A DNA stretch of 64,000 bases from Gossypium raimondii (GCF_025698545.1 NC_068570.1:58485924-58549923), one strand, 5' to 3'. Shown: positions 37,501 to 49,789, counted from the first letter of the stretch. Numbers and translations are program-made. The notes: generated by a model not told the origin, from the sequence alone.

Positions 37501-39584
37501 ACAAGAGAGAAACCTTACACAATGACCAAATAAGAGTTGAACCTTTTCAATTGTGCTCAAATAAGGATTTTTCAAATGCCATATAATATATTTGAAAATT
37601 TTTTTTCTTTTCAAATAATATCTTATTAAACCGTGTGTGTTTTATTCTAAACACGATTCTAAACACGTTAGCATTCATCTAATTTTTACTTTCAAAAGGG
37701 CATGACTTTTTTTTACCGTTTTGAAAGGTAATTAGGTGGTTGCAGATAAATATTAACAATTTATTTAATATATGTCTAATTAATTGGAAAATGGATGAAA
37801 AGCATTTAATTGTGAAAGGAAAATTACAAATAAAACTAATAACAAATCATATAAAGTCAAAAGATACCATATTCTTACCTTTTGTATATATTGCCCCTTT
37901 CAGTTTGTTAAAGGATAAATCCAATAACTTTAAATTCGAGAGCTCAACAAGGGATGAGAATACGCTATTGTTAAAGAGATTCCAACTTAAACTAAGTACC
38001 TCAAGTTTGTTGAACTTCATTCCTTCTTTTTCTGAAAAGAAAAAAAAAGTTAATGTAATTTCATCTTAAAAAAGATGATATGTTGGAACAACAATTAATT
38101 AAGCCGAGTGATTTACCATGGAATAGTGACCCAAGGCTCTTAATTTCATTTCCCTCTAAATACAGCTCCTTCAAGTTCATCCAATTATTATTGCTTTCTG
38201 TTCATATCCAATGAAAATATATGTTAGTTAATCAAGTTATTTAAAAAGGGATAATATAACATTTAGTCCCTGAATTTTGTAATTTTCTCCAACTTGGTTC
38301 TTGAACTGTTTTTTGTCCACATTAGTCTTTGAATTTAACATCTTTCCATAGCTTTGGTCCATGAGATGATGTGGCACTATGAGATTGTGTCATGTCATCA
38401 CCTAAATTCTTGAAAAATTGCTAAATTTCAGGACTCATGTCGACCAAAAAAGTTTATGGACTAAGTTAGAAAAAATTACTATTCAAGGACTAAATGCTGC
38501 TTTACCCTTATAAAAACAACTAACTAATAAGCTTTTTATTTTTTTCAATCAAATTAAGCATGATATTCAAAAAGGAAACATGCCTTGTATATCAAGGGTT
38601 CCTTTTAGTCCGCAATCCTTCAAACACAATGATTTTAAAGAGGCAAAACCATCTAGTTGTGATAGGATCTTATTTCCTAAATGGTTGAAAGATAAATCCA
38701 AAGTTTCCAAATTGTTCAACTTTGATAACATCTCAATACCTGCCAACAATAATGTTAAAAAAAGGGGACAAAACTACTTTAAACTTGGATCAACTCTGCA
38801 TCATATATAATTAAATATTAACTTTACCATTAGTAGGATTTGATCTTGTGAATTCTTTTTTGGCTAGATTTAAAGACTTAAGCGAGGAAAGTTCACTTAA
38901 GGATGCTAAAATGCTATTGTTGAAATGATTGTCACTCAAGTCAAGATTCTCCAACTTGTCCAATTTCGATGACAACCTTTCAAAACCTACAAGGAATAAG
39001 GAAATATAGTAAATTAGCAATGTCGGGGGACAGGGTCTTGGCTCCAAAAAGTTAATATGGTAAATTTTCAGTTTAGTCCTTACCAAAATTGTAAATTGAT
39101 GCAATAATAAAATTTCATTTCAACGATGAACAAGTAGTTGAAATGATTTTTTTGACATACAAAATAATAAAAAGAAATAAATATTCATAATAAAGTTGAA
39201 AGTTAATAAACCTTGATTGGCAATACAGCCGGTTATGAAATTCCCACTTAAAGAAAGATTCTGTAATTTCTCAAAAGGAAGGAACAAAGAAGCATTAAGA
39301 TACCAATCTCTCTTCATGTTGCTGGAATAATTAAGGAAAAGATGGGTGACTCGTCCACTTATTGGGTTGCATTCAACCCTTTCCCACTCACAACAATTTG
39401 ATGAACTCTCTTTTTCCGGCCTTGACCCATAGTCTAGATCTTGAAACTTATAATCAATGAACTCAAAGAAAGGTTTGAGTTGGAAGAGAGCAAATCTTTC
39501 CTCCTCTAAGCACCCATCACACAGCCCAGCTCCTAAGGATAACACTACAAGAACCATGGCCAACCATTTCAACTCCATCTCCAT
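31456..39584 (-). CDS. RLP-C, intact LRR receptor-like protein (12 exons)
   Basis: Cell-surface leucine-rich-repeat receptor lacking a kinase. RLPs of this type bind extracellular ligands and signal through partner kinases. Exons: 39,212-39,584; 38,828-38,986; 38,584-38,739; 38,117-38,197; 37,879-38,031; 37,001-37,075; 36,600-36,734; 36,418-36,468; 36,078-36,191; 35,320-35,388; 34,636-34,782; 31,456-33,953. They sum to 4,011 nt, giving 1,336 residues with no stops. Residues 1 to about 24 form a signal peptide. The cap CLEEERFALFQLK...NCCEWERVEC follows, then LRRs to the island region (around the EYTVKSRS motif), four more LRRs, an acidic juxtamembrane stretch, a membrane segment near 1,281-1,300 and a 36-residue tail. 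All introns are phase 1. Intron 3 appears to use a GC donor. The multi-exon plan recalls Arabidopsis RLP1/9/13/14/15-type genes. The membrane segment has no GxxxG. Ligand unknown. Confidence 0.87.
33530..33865 (-). repeat. LRR codon array in RLP-C (five 69-bp units)
   Basis: Five tandem units of about 69 bases encode 23-residue LRRs (SLDLSSNQFSGNISAL pattern) near the start of the last exon. Neighbouring units differ at only a few bases, which points to recent expansion or gene conversion. The surrounding LRRs are far less alike. Confidence 0.9.
34553..34582. repeat. TA dinucleotide microsatellite in RLP-C intron 11
   Basis: A run of TA of about 28 bases lies at the place where RLP-A and RLP-B have only a short TATATAT. 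It is a simple length difference between the copies. Confidence 0.9.
38261..38495. mobile_element. Foldback/MITE-like element in RLP-C intron 3
   Basis: This is the same element, in the same position and orientation, as 23,347-23,584 in RLP-B. It has matching inverted ends (ATTTAGTCCCTGAATTT and ATTCAAGGACTAAAT). It is 235 bases long with small indels relative to the other copy. It was inherited through the gene duplication and did not insert independently. Confidence 0.6.
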
Positions 39585-39960
39585 CTCACCACTTTATGCA
39601 TTTGTAGCCAATGCAGCAACCCCTTTATATGCTAAAAGAAAAAGGAAGAACGGTTCATGCTTCCAAGAAATTCATTCACAATCGCTTAAATTGTTTACTT
39701 TGTTGTTCAACTTTATCATTGATATTTTCATGGAACCCTCTTATTTCTCTCTTTTTTCCACATTAAAGATACACATGTTAATGCATATGGCTAATAAGGT
39801 GTATAGTCAGTCAATCCCGTGTGGACCACTATCTTTTCTTTGCTTTCTTTTCATACACAGCACAGACTCCTCCAAATTCATGTGCCATTGTTTCTTGTCT
39901 TTCATCATCCTGAATGCATCCACAGTCGTTTCTTCAGCTTCCAATTGTTGCTGATTTATT
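39585..39960 (-). promoter_or_regulatory. RLP-C promoter region
   Basis: This is DNA upstream of the RLP-C start codon. The complement of 39,623-39,630 reads ATATAAAG, a likely TATA box some 40 bases before the ATG, implying a very short leader. A block at 39,800-39,955 (GTCAATCCCGTGTGGACC onward) is repeated at 60,760-60,905. Open frames on the + strand here look incidental. Confidence 0.5.
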
Positions 39961-41615
39961 GTGATAAAATAAGTTTTATTATCAGGAGAAAACCATTAAA
40001 AAATTAATGTATTATTAAAAAAATTAAATAAGACCAAATAGGAATATAGTTAACAATCCTTGCTTAATACAAACATAATAATTATTTTTCATTTAGAATT
40101 CAACACCAAACAAAATAATATACCTTTGTTAAAACAATGAATGATATTTTAAATAGTAAATGTTAACTTTGTTTAAATTTGGCTTTTATAAATTTTAATA
40201 ATATAGTGACTAAATTGATCTATTTAATAGTAGAAGGATTAATTTAATTTGATCTCTATAACAGAGGGACCTACCATGGACATTCACCCTTTTCTATATA
40301 TATGGTTTGATTATACTAGATGTCCCAAAACTACGATCTATGTTTTAAATTAGACTTCAAATTTCAAGATACTCTAATTAAGTCAATAGATTATCAATAT
40401 TTCCATCAATCTGGGCATCATAAAGGGTAGTAAATACTAACTTAGATATGATATGGATCATATTTAAAATATATGAATCAAATTTTAATGACAACTTTGA
40501 TCTAACATGTTAAAAAAAAAGAATTCTCTCTTAAATTTTAATGACATTATTTTATATGAAAGACCTTATTCATACAACATTCAACATAATTACGCAATGA
40601 AATATACTAGTATTCAACATTCAAATAGCATATATATTCAAAAGCAAATTTTGAAAATTTCTTAATAGATGAGGATACAATTCCTTTTCCTTGGTAGTGT
40701 AGTTATAATACAAGAAGCATAACCAACCATTTTGACTCCATCTTAGCACTTTATGCCCTCATGCTTCCAAGATACTCATTCCGAGAGGGTGTATTAGAAT
40801 GAGGAATTTTATTTTTATCAAAGTTTTTAAAAATTTAAAAGGAATTTACTAGTTTTGATAAAAAATTTGGATAAAAACTTAAAATTTGTAACTAATTTCA
40901 AGAAAGGATTTAATAGCTCAAATTTTCAGAGGTGGTTTTTAAAATACATTATAATTTTATTTCATTTAATAAACATGGTTCCAGTATATGATAAATACTA
41001 CAACTTCAAAAATTAATATATTTTTAACAATTTTATTTTATTTTATTAAAAATATTTATAAATTTTACAAATATTTTAATGTACTTATTCTTTAGTTCAT
41101 AAAAAATCCAATAACTCAATTTTTGTTAAATCAATTATTTATGTTATCAAATAATTCTTTAATTCGTAAAATCCTCAATTAAATTTAGTAATAACCCCAG
41201 CTCTCATCTTAACTTCCTTCCAATAACACAATCTATTTTTATTATGTAAAGATTAATTAGATTTCTAAATGTTATCCGATGTGGGAATGTCCCAATTTCC
41301 AACCATAAATAATTTAAAGGTATAATTAAGAAAGTCAATTTTAAACTTTGTTATATCAAATTACATTCTCTTTTAATTTTACTAATTAAAATTTAATATT
41401 TACGGTTTTTAATTTCTAACCTTCAAATAGAAAGATAAACACGCTTTAATATGTTTAAACTCATATCTTTCTATACTAACAATGATGACTACGCCAATCG
41501 AACTAAAACTCAAACAACTTGTGATTTTTTTAAAATTTTACTAAAGATGTTTAATAATAATATTTAAAATTCGTTTTTAAAACTTAAGATATTCTTTAAT
41601 AATAAACGTGCAAAC
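39961..41615. other. AT-rich intergenic spacer
   Basis: I see no gene here. About 40,270-40,510 is a diverged copy of 61,120-61,345 and of 62,570-62,730 (shared GGTTTGATTATACTAGA and GGATCATATTTAAAATAT). The segment near 40,740-40,800 repeats the CTTCCAAGA...CATTCC block of the RLP promoter flank. The rest is unremarkable AT-rich sequence. Confidence 0.5.
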
Positions 41616-41619
41616 AAAA

Positions 41620-42535
41620 TTCTTTCCTTTTTTTCCTTTTGACTTTTACTTTTCCCATCATTTCATTTTTTTTCATCTTGAAAGCACTAAAAAAACGTTG
41701 GGTATATAGGTTAGGCTTAGCTACTGTGTCTAACATGTGTATCTTGTTTTATAATTTTTAGGGATAATATAATTTATTAATTTTGGTCCTTTAACTTAGT
41801 AATTATGTTTACTTTGTCACTTATACTTTTTTTGTCCATTTTGACATTTAAATTTAACAACTAAATTTATTTTGGTCTCTGAACTTAAAAATATAAAAGT
41901 TTGATGTTGTCACACTTTAATATTATGCCACTTCATTATTTAAAAATTAAAAAACGTATATAAATTTTCAGGTGATAATACGATATAATCTCATAGTGGC
42001 ACATTTAGTAATTTAATAATCAAATCGATGGTTGAACAGGTCAGACTACCAATTCTCAATTCAACGAATTCAATCGGTTCGATTATCGAACCAATAATAA
42101 TTAAATAAATAATTAAAATTCATAAAAATCTAAAAAGTTTTAAAAAATTGTTAAATCGATTCAACTATCATTTTTGTCTTGGTTTTTATTTTTACTCATT
42201 TCTAGATTTTTGAGTCAATTGATTCAACCCTTTTGTTTAGATTGCTATCGATCAGTTTTTGGTCTGTCCAATTTGATATTGTTCTAGTAACACTGATCAT
42301 TTGGAGTAACATGATATAATTTAAGTATTATTTATGACAAAAAAAATTAGATAACAATTTGAAAAAAAAAATACAATTTTGGTACCAGTTTTATGGTTTA
42401 GCCCAAAAAAATTATAAAAACAAGATACACATGTTAGGCACTGTAGCTGACTGTAACCGTAAGGTATGTGTCAAACAATTTCTTTTTAATTCTTTGAAGG
42501 AATAAGTCAAAAAGGAAAAGAAAAACAAAAGAAAG
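41620..42535. mobile_element. Long-inverted-repeat non-coding element
   Basis: The two ends are inverted copies of one another. TAACATGTGTATCTTGTTTT at 41,731-41,750 is a perfect 20-base inverse of 42,417-42,436. The match extends with mismatches outward through GGTTA...AGCTAC-GTG to the pyrimidine-rich CTTTTGACTT stretch near 41,640, opposite 42,505. Arms of roughly 100-140 bases suggest a non-autonomous Mutator-like or foldback element. The interior has no long open frame. It includes a TTTGGTCC/GTGGCAC segment resembling the foldback family in RLP intron 3. I could not fix target-site duplications. Confidence 0.55.
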
Positions 42536-42545
42536 AGACTTTTCT

Positions 42546-43117
42546 TCTTTTCTTTTTGCATTTGTTAAGTATGACTCTATTTCAGCTTAAATTTGAAAAA
42601 TAATTTTCTAGTTAAACTCATTTATTTGTTTTAATCAAACACTGATTAGTTTAGATTATTTTATTATTATTTGACATATAAATTTAGCCTGTAAATAGGC
42701 TCTTTTATAAAATTAGAAAATACACCCATTAAATATTAGAACTGATAACACATTTAGATAATTTTGTGTTTACGTTTTGAGGGTTATTTATTTTCGAGTT
42801 TTCGGGGTTTAGTTTTTATCTCCATCTTTTGTATTCTTCGTTTCTTTTGCCATTATAGTAAAATTATCTTTCCCCGTGTTTTTTATCCTCTTTGGAAGAG
42901 TTTTCCCACGTTAATTTTGTGTTAAATTTCTCAATTTCTTTTACTATTTTTACTTGTTCGTTGCTTAATCGGGTCGATCCCTATCAACATTGAAAATATT
43001 TTTATTAAAAAATTATAAAAATTTTAAATTGATTCACAAGTTACTTAAATGCATAATTCATTTTAAATTTACCTTAAAGTGAATATTCAAATCAACCTTT
43101 AGTGTTGAGTATGAGTT
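42546..43117. other. AT-rich spacer left of the retroelement
   Basis: I see no gene. The last 100 bases (about 43,015-43,117) are a diverged paralog of 28,850-28,956, the flank of the empty target site. Confidence 0.5.
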
Positions 43118-43122
43118 GGGTG

Positions 43123-44371
43123 TGTACAAGCCCAATTTTAGCCCGGGGCTAAAACCCAAACCAAATGAAACCCAACCCAATAAAAAACCAAAAAAACAAA
43201 CAGTCCATTACAACCCAAACTATTACCCAGCCCAAATGAAATTACAATGGCCCAAAACCCAACTAAACCTTATAGCAGCCCAACACCAAATCAAAAAAAA
43301 AAAAAAACCCTAGCCACCTAAGTCTTCTGTCGCCGTCGCATCATCTAACTAGTGCCGCACCTGCTCCACCTGCTCTGTCACCGTCACCTGCAAGAAGAAG
43401 ATGAACACGCAAGAGCAACAGAAACGCAAGAAAAAAAGAAGCAAAAATAACATGTAATCTAGGCTATAAAAAGCCGGATATGAAGACTGTAAACATCTCT
43501 TCTTCTGTTTTTTTTTTTGAAAAAAATTGATTCAACAAAAATAAAAGAAACAAAATTTACTTCAGAGGTGATTTTCATTTTTTATTCTGCTCTTGAGTTC
43601 TTTTTCTTTTTCCATTTATTTACTTTTATTTTTACTTTATTTTTTCGAGCTTTCCTTTAATTTCATTTTTCGAAACATTTATATAAACTAACATTTGTTT
43701 TATTTATTTTTTTTAAAAAAGTCTACAAATACATACACAAAATAAAAAAATCTGACATTTGAACTTTTCGGCAACCGTATACGGCGACCGGTGTGGCGGC
43801 GGCGGTGGTCCCATCGTCAAATTCTGGGTAAAGCCCAGAGGGAAAACAGAGAAAAAAGCGGGGAGGCTTCTTTTTTTTTAAAAAAAAGCAGGGTTTCAAA
43901 TGTTTTTTGGAATTTTTTTATATTTATAAAGCTCCAAAACGACGTCGTCCTAGGCAGTCTTCTCAGGCACCAAAACGACGTCGTTTTGGCCTGACCCACT
44001 GACTGACCCGACCCGCTCCAGGGGATCCGCGTGCTTTTTGAGCTTTGGGTTATTTACCCATTTAGTCCTTCCGCTTTTTAATGGATTTTCAATTGAATAG
44101 TTTCTATCTTTTCAATTTTACCCCACAATTTTTTTCGTACTTACAATTTAGTCTCTATTCGAACGACGCCATTTTGTGGGAGAAGGGAAAATTTCCCTTC
44201 TAGTCCCTCCATGTTATTCGCGTGTTCAATATAGTCTTTTCTTTTAATTTATTTTGAATCCACCTTTTTTTTGTCGTTTTTAGTTCAATTTAGTCCATGT
44301 CTTCTAGCTATTTTGTTATTTAATTAATTATTTTAATGTTATTATCATTATCATATTATATCATTAATCTT

Positions 44372-44433
<62 letters not shown>

Positions 44434-45575
44434 TACTCATTTATATCCTGTTTAAATTTCAAACTTTGTTATGTACATATATACATTATGCATTTTATAT
44501 TTTTTTAATTATTCATTTGCTTTATTGTTATTATTGTTTTACTTTATGTTTATTTATTTATTTATTTATCGTCCATTATCATCTTTTTTTAAACGTTTTA
44601 GTTTTATTTGTCTATTTACTTGTTATTTTATATGTAATTGATTTGTCCTTTTTTTCTTTAATTTTGTTATGGTTGCTCGTGTTATCTATGCTCACATCGT
44701 CGTATTCATTATTGTCATTTATTAATGCGGCATTTATCCATGTATCAAATTTAACATTGCATTAATTTTTATCTAAATTCATAAAAAGAAAATTTTGAAA
44801 AATAAAGACAATACTCGATATTTAAGATTTTCGAGAGGATTGAGCCCTAACGTATTAGGTTCTAATTTTCTTCGTTGAATCTAAATAATTGAGAATGCTC
44901 TTTAATCAAAAAACTTAAATAAAAAGCTCATTATCGAGAATTCAATACGTTGTGTCCTAACGCATTGGATATGACACGTTGTTTTCTCGAGATGAGGATT
45001 TTCCTAAAAAAAAAAAAGGTAATATTCAATGTTTAGAATTTTGAGAAATTGTGCCCTAACGTATTGGGCTACGATTTCTTCATCTGACTCAAACAATTGA
45101 ATATCCTTTTAAATTTTATTGCACGAGTTTTTTTGACAAGCTTATTTTTGAGGAAGTGAAATATCATGCCCTAACTCATCTAGTGTGACAATTTCTCTTT
45201 CCGAAATGAGAGGGTCTTAACGAGTAACTTATTTTTTATAAGTTTTTTTTTAAAAATAAAGGATCGTATTTTAAATCTCTTCACAGTTTTCAATTTTCGA
45301 CATTAGGACATTCACTAATCAACTAGGTACCAATTTTTGGGTGTTACGAATGTGCTAATCCTTCCTCGTACATAACCGACTCCCAAACCTATTTTTTTGA
45401 ATTTCGTGGACCAAAATCGTTGTTTTAATAAAATCAAATCGTTTATTAAAAACAACCACTTTTCAAGGTGATCCAATCACACCTCATTAAAAAGGATTGG
45501 TGGCGACTCCTTTTTTCGTTTTCATTTTTAAAATCCAAGTCGACCCCGTTTTACAAAAAAAAAATGGTGTCAACA
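43123..45575 (+). repeat. Forward 5' LTR (2,453 bp)
   Basis: This LTR runs from TGTACAAGCCC to GGTGTCAACA. A TATA box (CTATAAAAAG) is at about 43,463-43,472, marking the probable element promoter. A TTA microsatellite of about 60 bases lies at 44,373-44,433. It matches the forward partial LTR at 50,041-51,520 and the terminal part of the LTR at 57,754-60,459. Small open frames within it are not genes. Confidence 0.88.
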
Positions 45576-45578
45576 GCT

Positions 45579-45596
45579 TGGCGACTCCACTAGGGA
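45579..45596 (+). other. Primer-binding site, tRNA-Arg type
   Basis: TGGCGACTCCACTAGGGA lies three bases after the 5' LTR. It is close to the TGGCGACTC-type primer site complementary to the tRNA-Arg 3' end known for Ogre elements. It marks where minus-strand DNA synthesis starts. Confidence 0.75.
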
Positions 45597-45784
45597 GTAT
45601 AAGAGAGTCAGGCCGTAAATTGATTAACTTCTACCTTTTTGTTGAAAGTTGAAATTTTGATTTTTAATATATGATCCTTTCCTTTCATTACATTTCATAT
45701 GTTTTTGAGTTTGAGTTTTCATCATGTCTGATATTTTAAATATTTTATATCTTCACACACTACATTGCAGGACCGTGGGTCACA

Positions 45785-46508
45785 CCTTTTAAGTGAGAGT
45801 GAGAAGCTACGCCTTCGTAAGGTTTTCACCTTTGCATGGGATAGTGAATCACTTTCGGGATACATCTGTACTTATGTCTTAGTGAGATTTTCATCTCCGC
45901 ATGGCCATAGGGAAATGTATTCCTCTGAACTGAACTCAGTCCGTATGAGCCTATAATGGGTGATGATCAAGGAATCTACTAGTTCAGGTACCCTTACTTT
46001 AGAACCGAACCGCATATAATGAGCCTTAAGAGCCTACCCTAGGTAGAACCACACCAAATACCTAGAGGTCACCTAAAAACTTGGTTTAAATTTACGATCA
46101 TTTTGTTGTATTTTGCCCGTTTTGTTACGATTATTACTTCGATTTGTAATTACTCTATTGGTTTGAATATTTTTGATATGTTTCTGCATATTGCATTACA
46201 TAATCGCTTAATTATTTCCTTTTAAGCGGGAGTGAGAAACTAGTCCTTCGTGAGGTTTTCACCTCTGTGCAGATAGTGGATCGCTTTCGGAATACATCCG
46301 TACCTATGTCTTCGTGAGATTTTCATCTCCGTGCAGCCATAGGGAAATGTATTCCCCTGAACTGAACTCGGTCTATATGAGCCTATAATGGGTAATGATC
46401 GAGGAATTTACCGGTTCATGTACCCTTACTTTAGAGCCGAACTGCATATAGTGAGTCTTAATTGCCCACCTTAGGAATAATTACACCAAACTCTAGTGAT
46501 CTCCTGAG
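45785..46508 (+). repeat. Two-copy 433-bp-spaced leader repeat
   Basis: Sequence at 45,785-46,075 (TTTTAAGTGAGAGTGAGAAG, then CGGGATACATC and CCTGAACTGAACTC-like strings) recurs at 46,218-46,508 with a few changes. The spacing is 433 bases. It lies in the untranslated leader between primer site and first open frame and has no evident coding role. Confidence 0.85.
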
Positions 46509-46559
46509 TAGGTGCTCAATTTGTTTCTTTCTTGCTTGCTTTTGTACTAACATGTTCAT

Positions 46560-47047
46560 TTTGTTTTGGTTATGATTGCATTGCATTTTTATCATGGAAA
46601 AGAGGTGTTAATTCACGTTCAGTTACTAAATAGAGAGTTTTTCATGGAAAATAGATTTCTTGATAAAGTGGGAGACAATACGGTCGTCGAATATGGTTCA
46701 AGAAAACGTAACGAGGGAAGGGTGATAGTCTGATGAAAGAGTACACGACTTTGCTTCATTGCCCGAGGATTCAAGATGGTAAAGATTATTCGAGAGCCGC
46801 CGAACTTTCTTAAAGAGAAGCCAACGAGTATCACGAGGATGGGTGAGCAAAGAGTTACGACCCGGATCAAGCAAAAAAGAGATAGAAGAGACTCCCCTTT
46901 TGAAGAGTTCGTGAGATTTATCTTAACACTCGGATGAAGAAGAGGATTGAATGTTTCTGCCTATGAGGGCAAAATCGTATATATATATCCACTTTATGTA
47001 AAGAAATTTATTTTCTAGTAAAGTTATTCTAATAGAATTGAACCAAG
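46560..47047 (+). pseudogene. Degraded ORF1 (gag-side) fragment of the forward element
   Basis: An ATG at 46,644 opens MENRFLDKVGDN, which I associate with the first open frame of related cotton elements. After a frameshift and large internal losses, CPRIQDGKDYSRAA appears at 46,760-46,801, followed by TRIKQKRD-like residues. Stops and frameshifts throughout prevent any product. The fragment ends abruptly at the reversed LTR at 47,048. The family assignment is from memory and should be searched. Confidence 0.5.
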
Positions 47048-48418
47048 TGTTGACACCATTTTTTTGGATGAAAAATGGGGTCGACTTGGATTTTGAAAAC
47101 GAAAACGAAAACGGGAGTCGCCACCAATCTTTTTTGATAAGGTGTGATCGGATCACCTTAAAAAGTGGTTGTTTTCAATAAACGATTTGATTTTATTAAA
47201 ACAACGATTTTGGTCCACGAAATTGAGAAAAATGGGTTCGGGAGTCGGTTACGTACGAGGAAGGGTTAGCACCCTCGTAACGCCCAAAAATTGGTACCTA
47301 GTTGATTAGTTAATGTCTTAATGTCAATGATTGAAAACTTTGAAGAGTTTTTAGAAATACGATCCTTAAAAGAAACTCTGATAACATGAATTGAAATATA
47401 AGATTCTCTTGATCCAAAGGAATATCACATCCAGCACGTTAGGACACGATACTTTAAACCATCGAAACCAAGATCACTTTAATGAAATCATACTTTGAAG
47501 TTTTAAGAGGATATTTGGCTATTTGGTCGAACGAGAAATCGAAACCCAACACGTTAGGGCACGTTTTCTCGAATTTCCAAACGGGAAATATTGCCTTATT
47601 TAGAAAATCTTTTTGAATAGTTGACACTTAGAGATGTGCATTTATTTTGTTTGGGAGTAAAACAAAACGGATTATATTGAACGAAAACGTTGAAACATCC
47701 GTGCTACAGTGACATGAAATAAAATATAGTAGCGTGCATGGAACAACAATATACGAATACAATATTTATGCAAGTGAATGTCAATGATATGTAGGCGAAT
47801 AAATTAACTAAAGTACACACAATAGCAATAGTCTCACAATATTCATCAGTCAAATACAATCATTGATAAATAAAGACCCATTAATTAGACAACAATTAAA
47901 AAATGTAAAGCAAAATAAAATCAAATGAAAAGTAAAAACGATGTTAAAATGATAGTGATGAGTTTAAAATAGATACTGCCAAACAAGAAATTTAAAGTTA
48001 ATAATATATAAAACAATTTTTAAAATATATATAAGTATAAGACAAGTGACATAAGAAAAGAAAAATCTTTGAAAAGAAAAAAACAAATGAAGCATTAAAA
48101 AATAGATAGGTGGTGTTTAAAAGGTATATAAAACAATTTTAAAATAATAAAGCAAATTTAACTAAATAATGCATAAAGTGATTTCAAAATAAAAGGCAAT
48201 TCAAAGAAAATAGTATAAAACAGTTTATAATAGTTAATATATATATATATAGTGCATCTTAACATAAAATGAAATAAACAATAATAAAAGCAAATCAATA
48301 CATCATATAAAAATCTGGAATGTCATATAGAAAAGGAAGTTTAAAACGTTATATATAAACAAAATGTTTAATATAAATAAACGTAAAGTAAAATAATAAT
48401 AGTGAAACTATTAAATGA

Positions 48419-48466
<48 letters not shown>

Positions 48467-49663
48467 AGAGAAAATATATAGTTACACGGTTTAAAAGCCA
48501 AATAAAGATGAAACCCAAACAAATAAGAAAAATTAATAATAATAGACAAAAGCAATTTAAAAGAAAAAATCAAAAATAAAAATTTACAGAACCAAGGATG
48601 AAACTGGAATCGGGCTAGAATCAGTGGGTTGAAACCGGAAATAAATAAGAGGTATTAAGGGCCCAGGTGGGACAAGCCTTAAACGTGAGGGACTGCTTGG
48701 GAAAATATCCCCTAGCCCTCATGCATTGAATCCCAGCCTGGACTAAAATGAAACGCATGAAGAATTATGCGACCGAATTAAAAAATCAAAAGGCCAGATT
48801 GCGTGAAGGCGTCAAAGAGGAGGGACCAATTGCATAAATTACCCCTTTAGTGCATGATTGTGCAAATCTCCCTCCCTCAAACGACGCCGTATTGATCCCA
48901 TACAACTAAAAACTTCACACAAAAAGAACACTTCATCTTCATTTTAAACAAAAAAATTAGAGAGCGTCTAAAACTCTCTCAAAGATCTACCCTCCTCCGT
49001 CTATTTGGGGTTCCCTGACGTCCCGACGCGCCGCCATTATGGCAGACGGCCAACGGCGAAAGACGACTGCGAGTGGGGAGCCTCCGTCGACGGAATCTCG
49101 GAGCGAATCAGGTGCGTTTCTTATTACTATGTTATTTTTGTTAAAATCAAGTTGTAAAAAGGATAAATAAATAACAATAAGTAAATAAAAAGGAAACAGC
49201 AAAAGTTCCACCTTCAAAAAACCTTTGTTCTGCCTTTTATTTCTAAAGTGCGGGTGTTCGTAAAACTGAAGCCGAAAAATACAGTGCTAGTATTCGGCTT
49301 ATATAACCGATTACAAAGTGTTTTTCTTTTCTTTTTTTCACTGCCTCTACTGTTCTTGGCTGTTGTTTTCATGTTTCTTGCAGGTATATTTTTCAGCCTT
49401 CTTTTGCAGACGATGGTGGTCAACAGAGGCAAGGATTTGCCGTTTTGGTACAAGTAGGAGTTGCCTCGGGCGACGAGTGCGCTGGAGGCACATGGGCAGC
49501 GGCGCAATGGAGCTAGGGTTAGGGTTTCAATTTTGTTTTACTGAAACTAGTTAATGTTTTGGGCTTATCGGGCCCTAGGTAAAGGGTTTGTAATTTAGGT
49601 TTTAGTTTGGGCTGGGGTTAATTTATGTTATTATATGGGCCCGGGCAAAATAAGGTCTGTACA
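47048..49663 (-). repeat. Reversed LTR (2,616 bp) of a second element
   Basis: On the - strand this reads TGTACAGACC...GGTGTCAACA, the same LTR family as its neighbours but opposite to the flanking forward LTRs. A TA microsatellite lies at about 48,422-48,463. Its 3' end directly abuts the ORF1 fragment of the forward element, with no visible target-site duplication there. Confidence 0.88.
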
Positions 49664-49676
49664 GCTGCCCCTCTTT
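49664..49676 (-). other. Polypurine tract of the reversed element
   Basis: The complement reads AAAGAGGGGCAGC directly before the reversed LTR. It is identical to the tract at 57,741-57,753. It primes plus-strand synthesis and fixes the orientation of this fragment. Confidence 0.8.
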
Positions 49677-49789
49677 GGTCGTTTTCGTGTAACGAGAACA
49701 GAGCAAAGACTAAGAAAGACCAATTTTGCCCGGTCTCGCCAAGTCTTGACTTAATTTGATGCTTTTCTTCTTCAGGTAGCTTCATTCCA

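Noticed and set aside
39457-39954. A 165-codon + strand open frame over the RLP-C start region
   Set aside because: Its first part is antisense to RLP-C exon 1 and the rest lies in promoter DNA. The matching frame in RLP-B (24,528-24,872) diverges in length and sequence.
44370-44765. A 131-codon open frame beginning with a run of Tyr
   Set aside because: It is a translated TTA microsatellite inside an LTR, not a gene. The same applies to 50,298-50,582.
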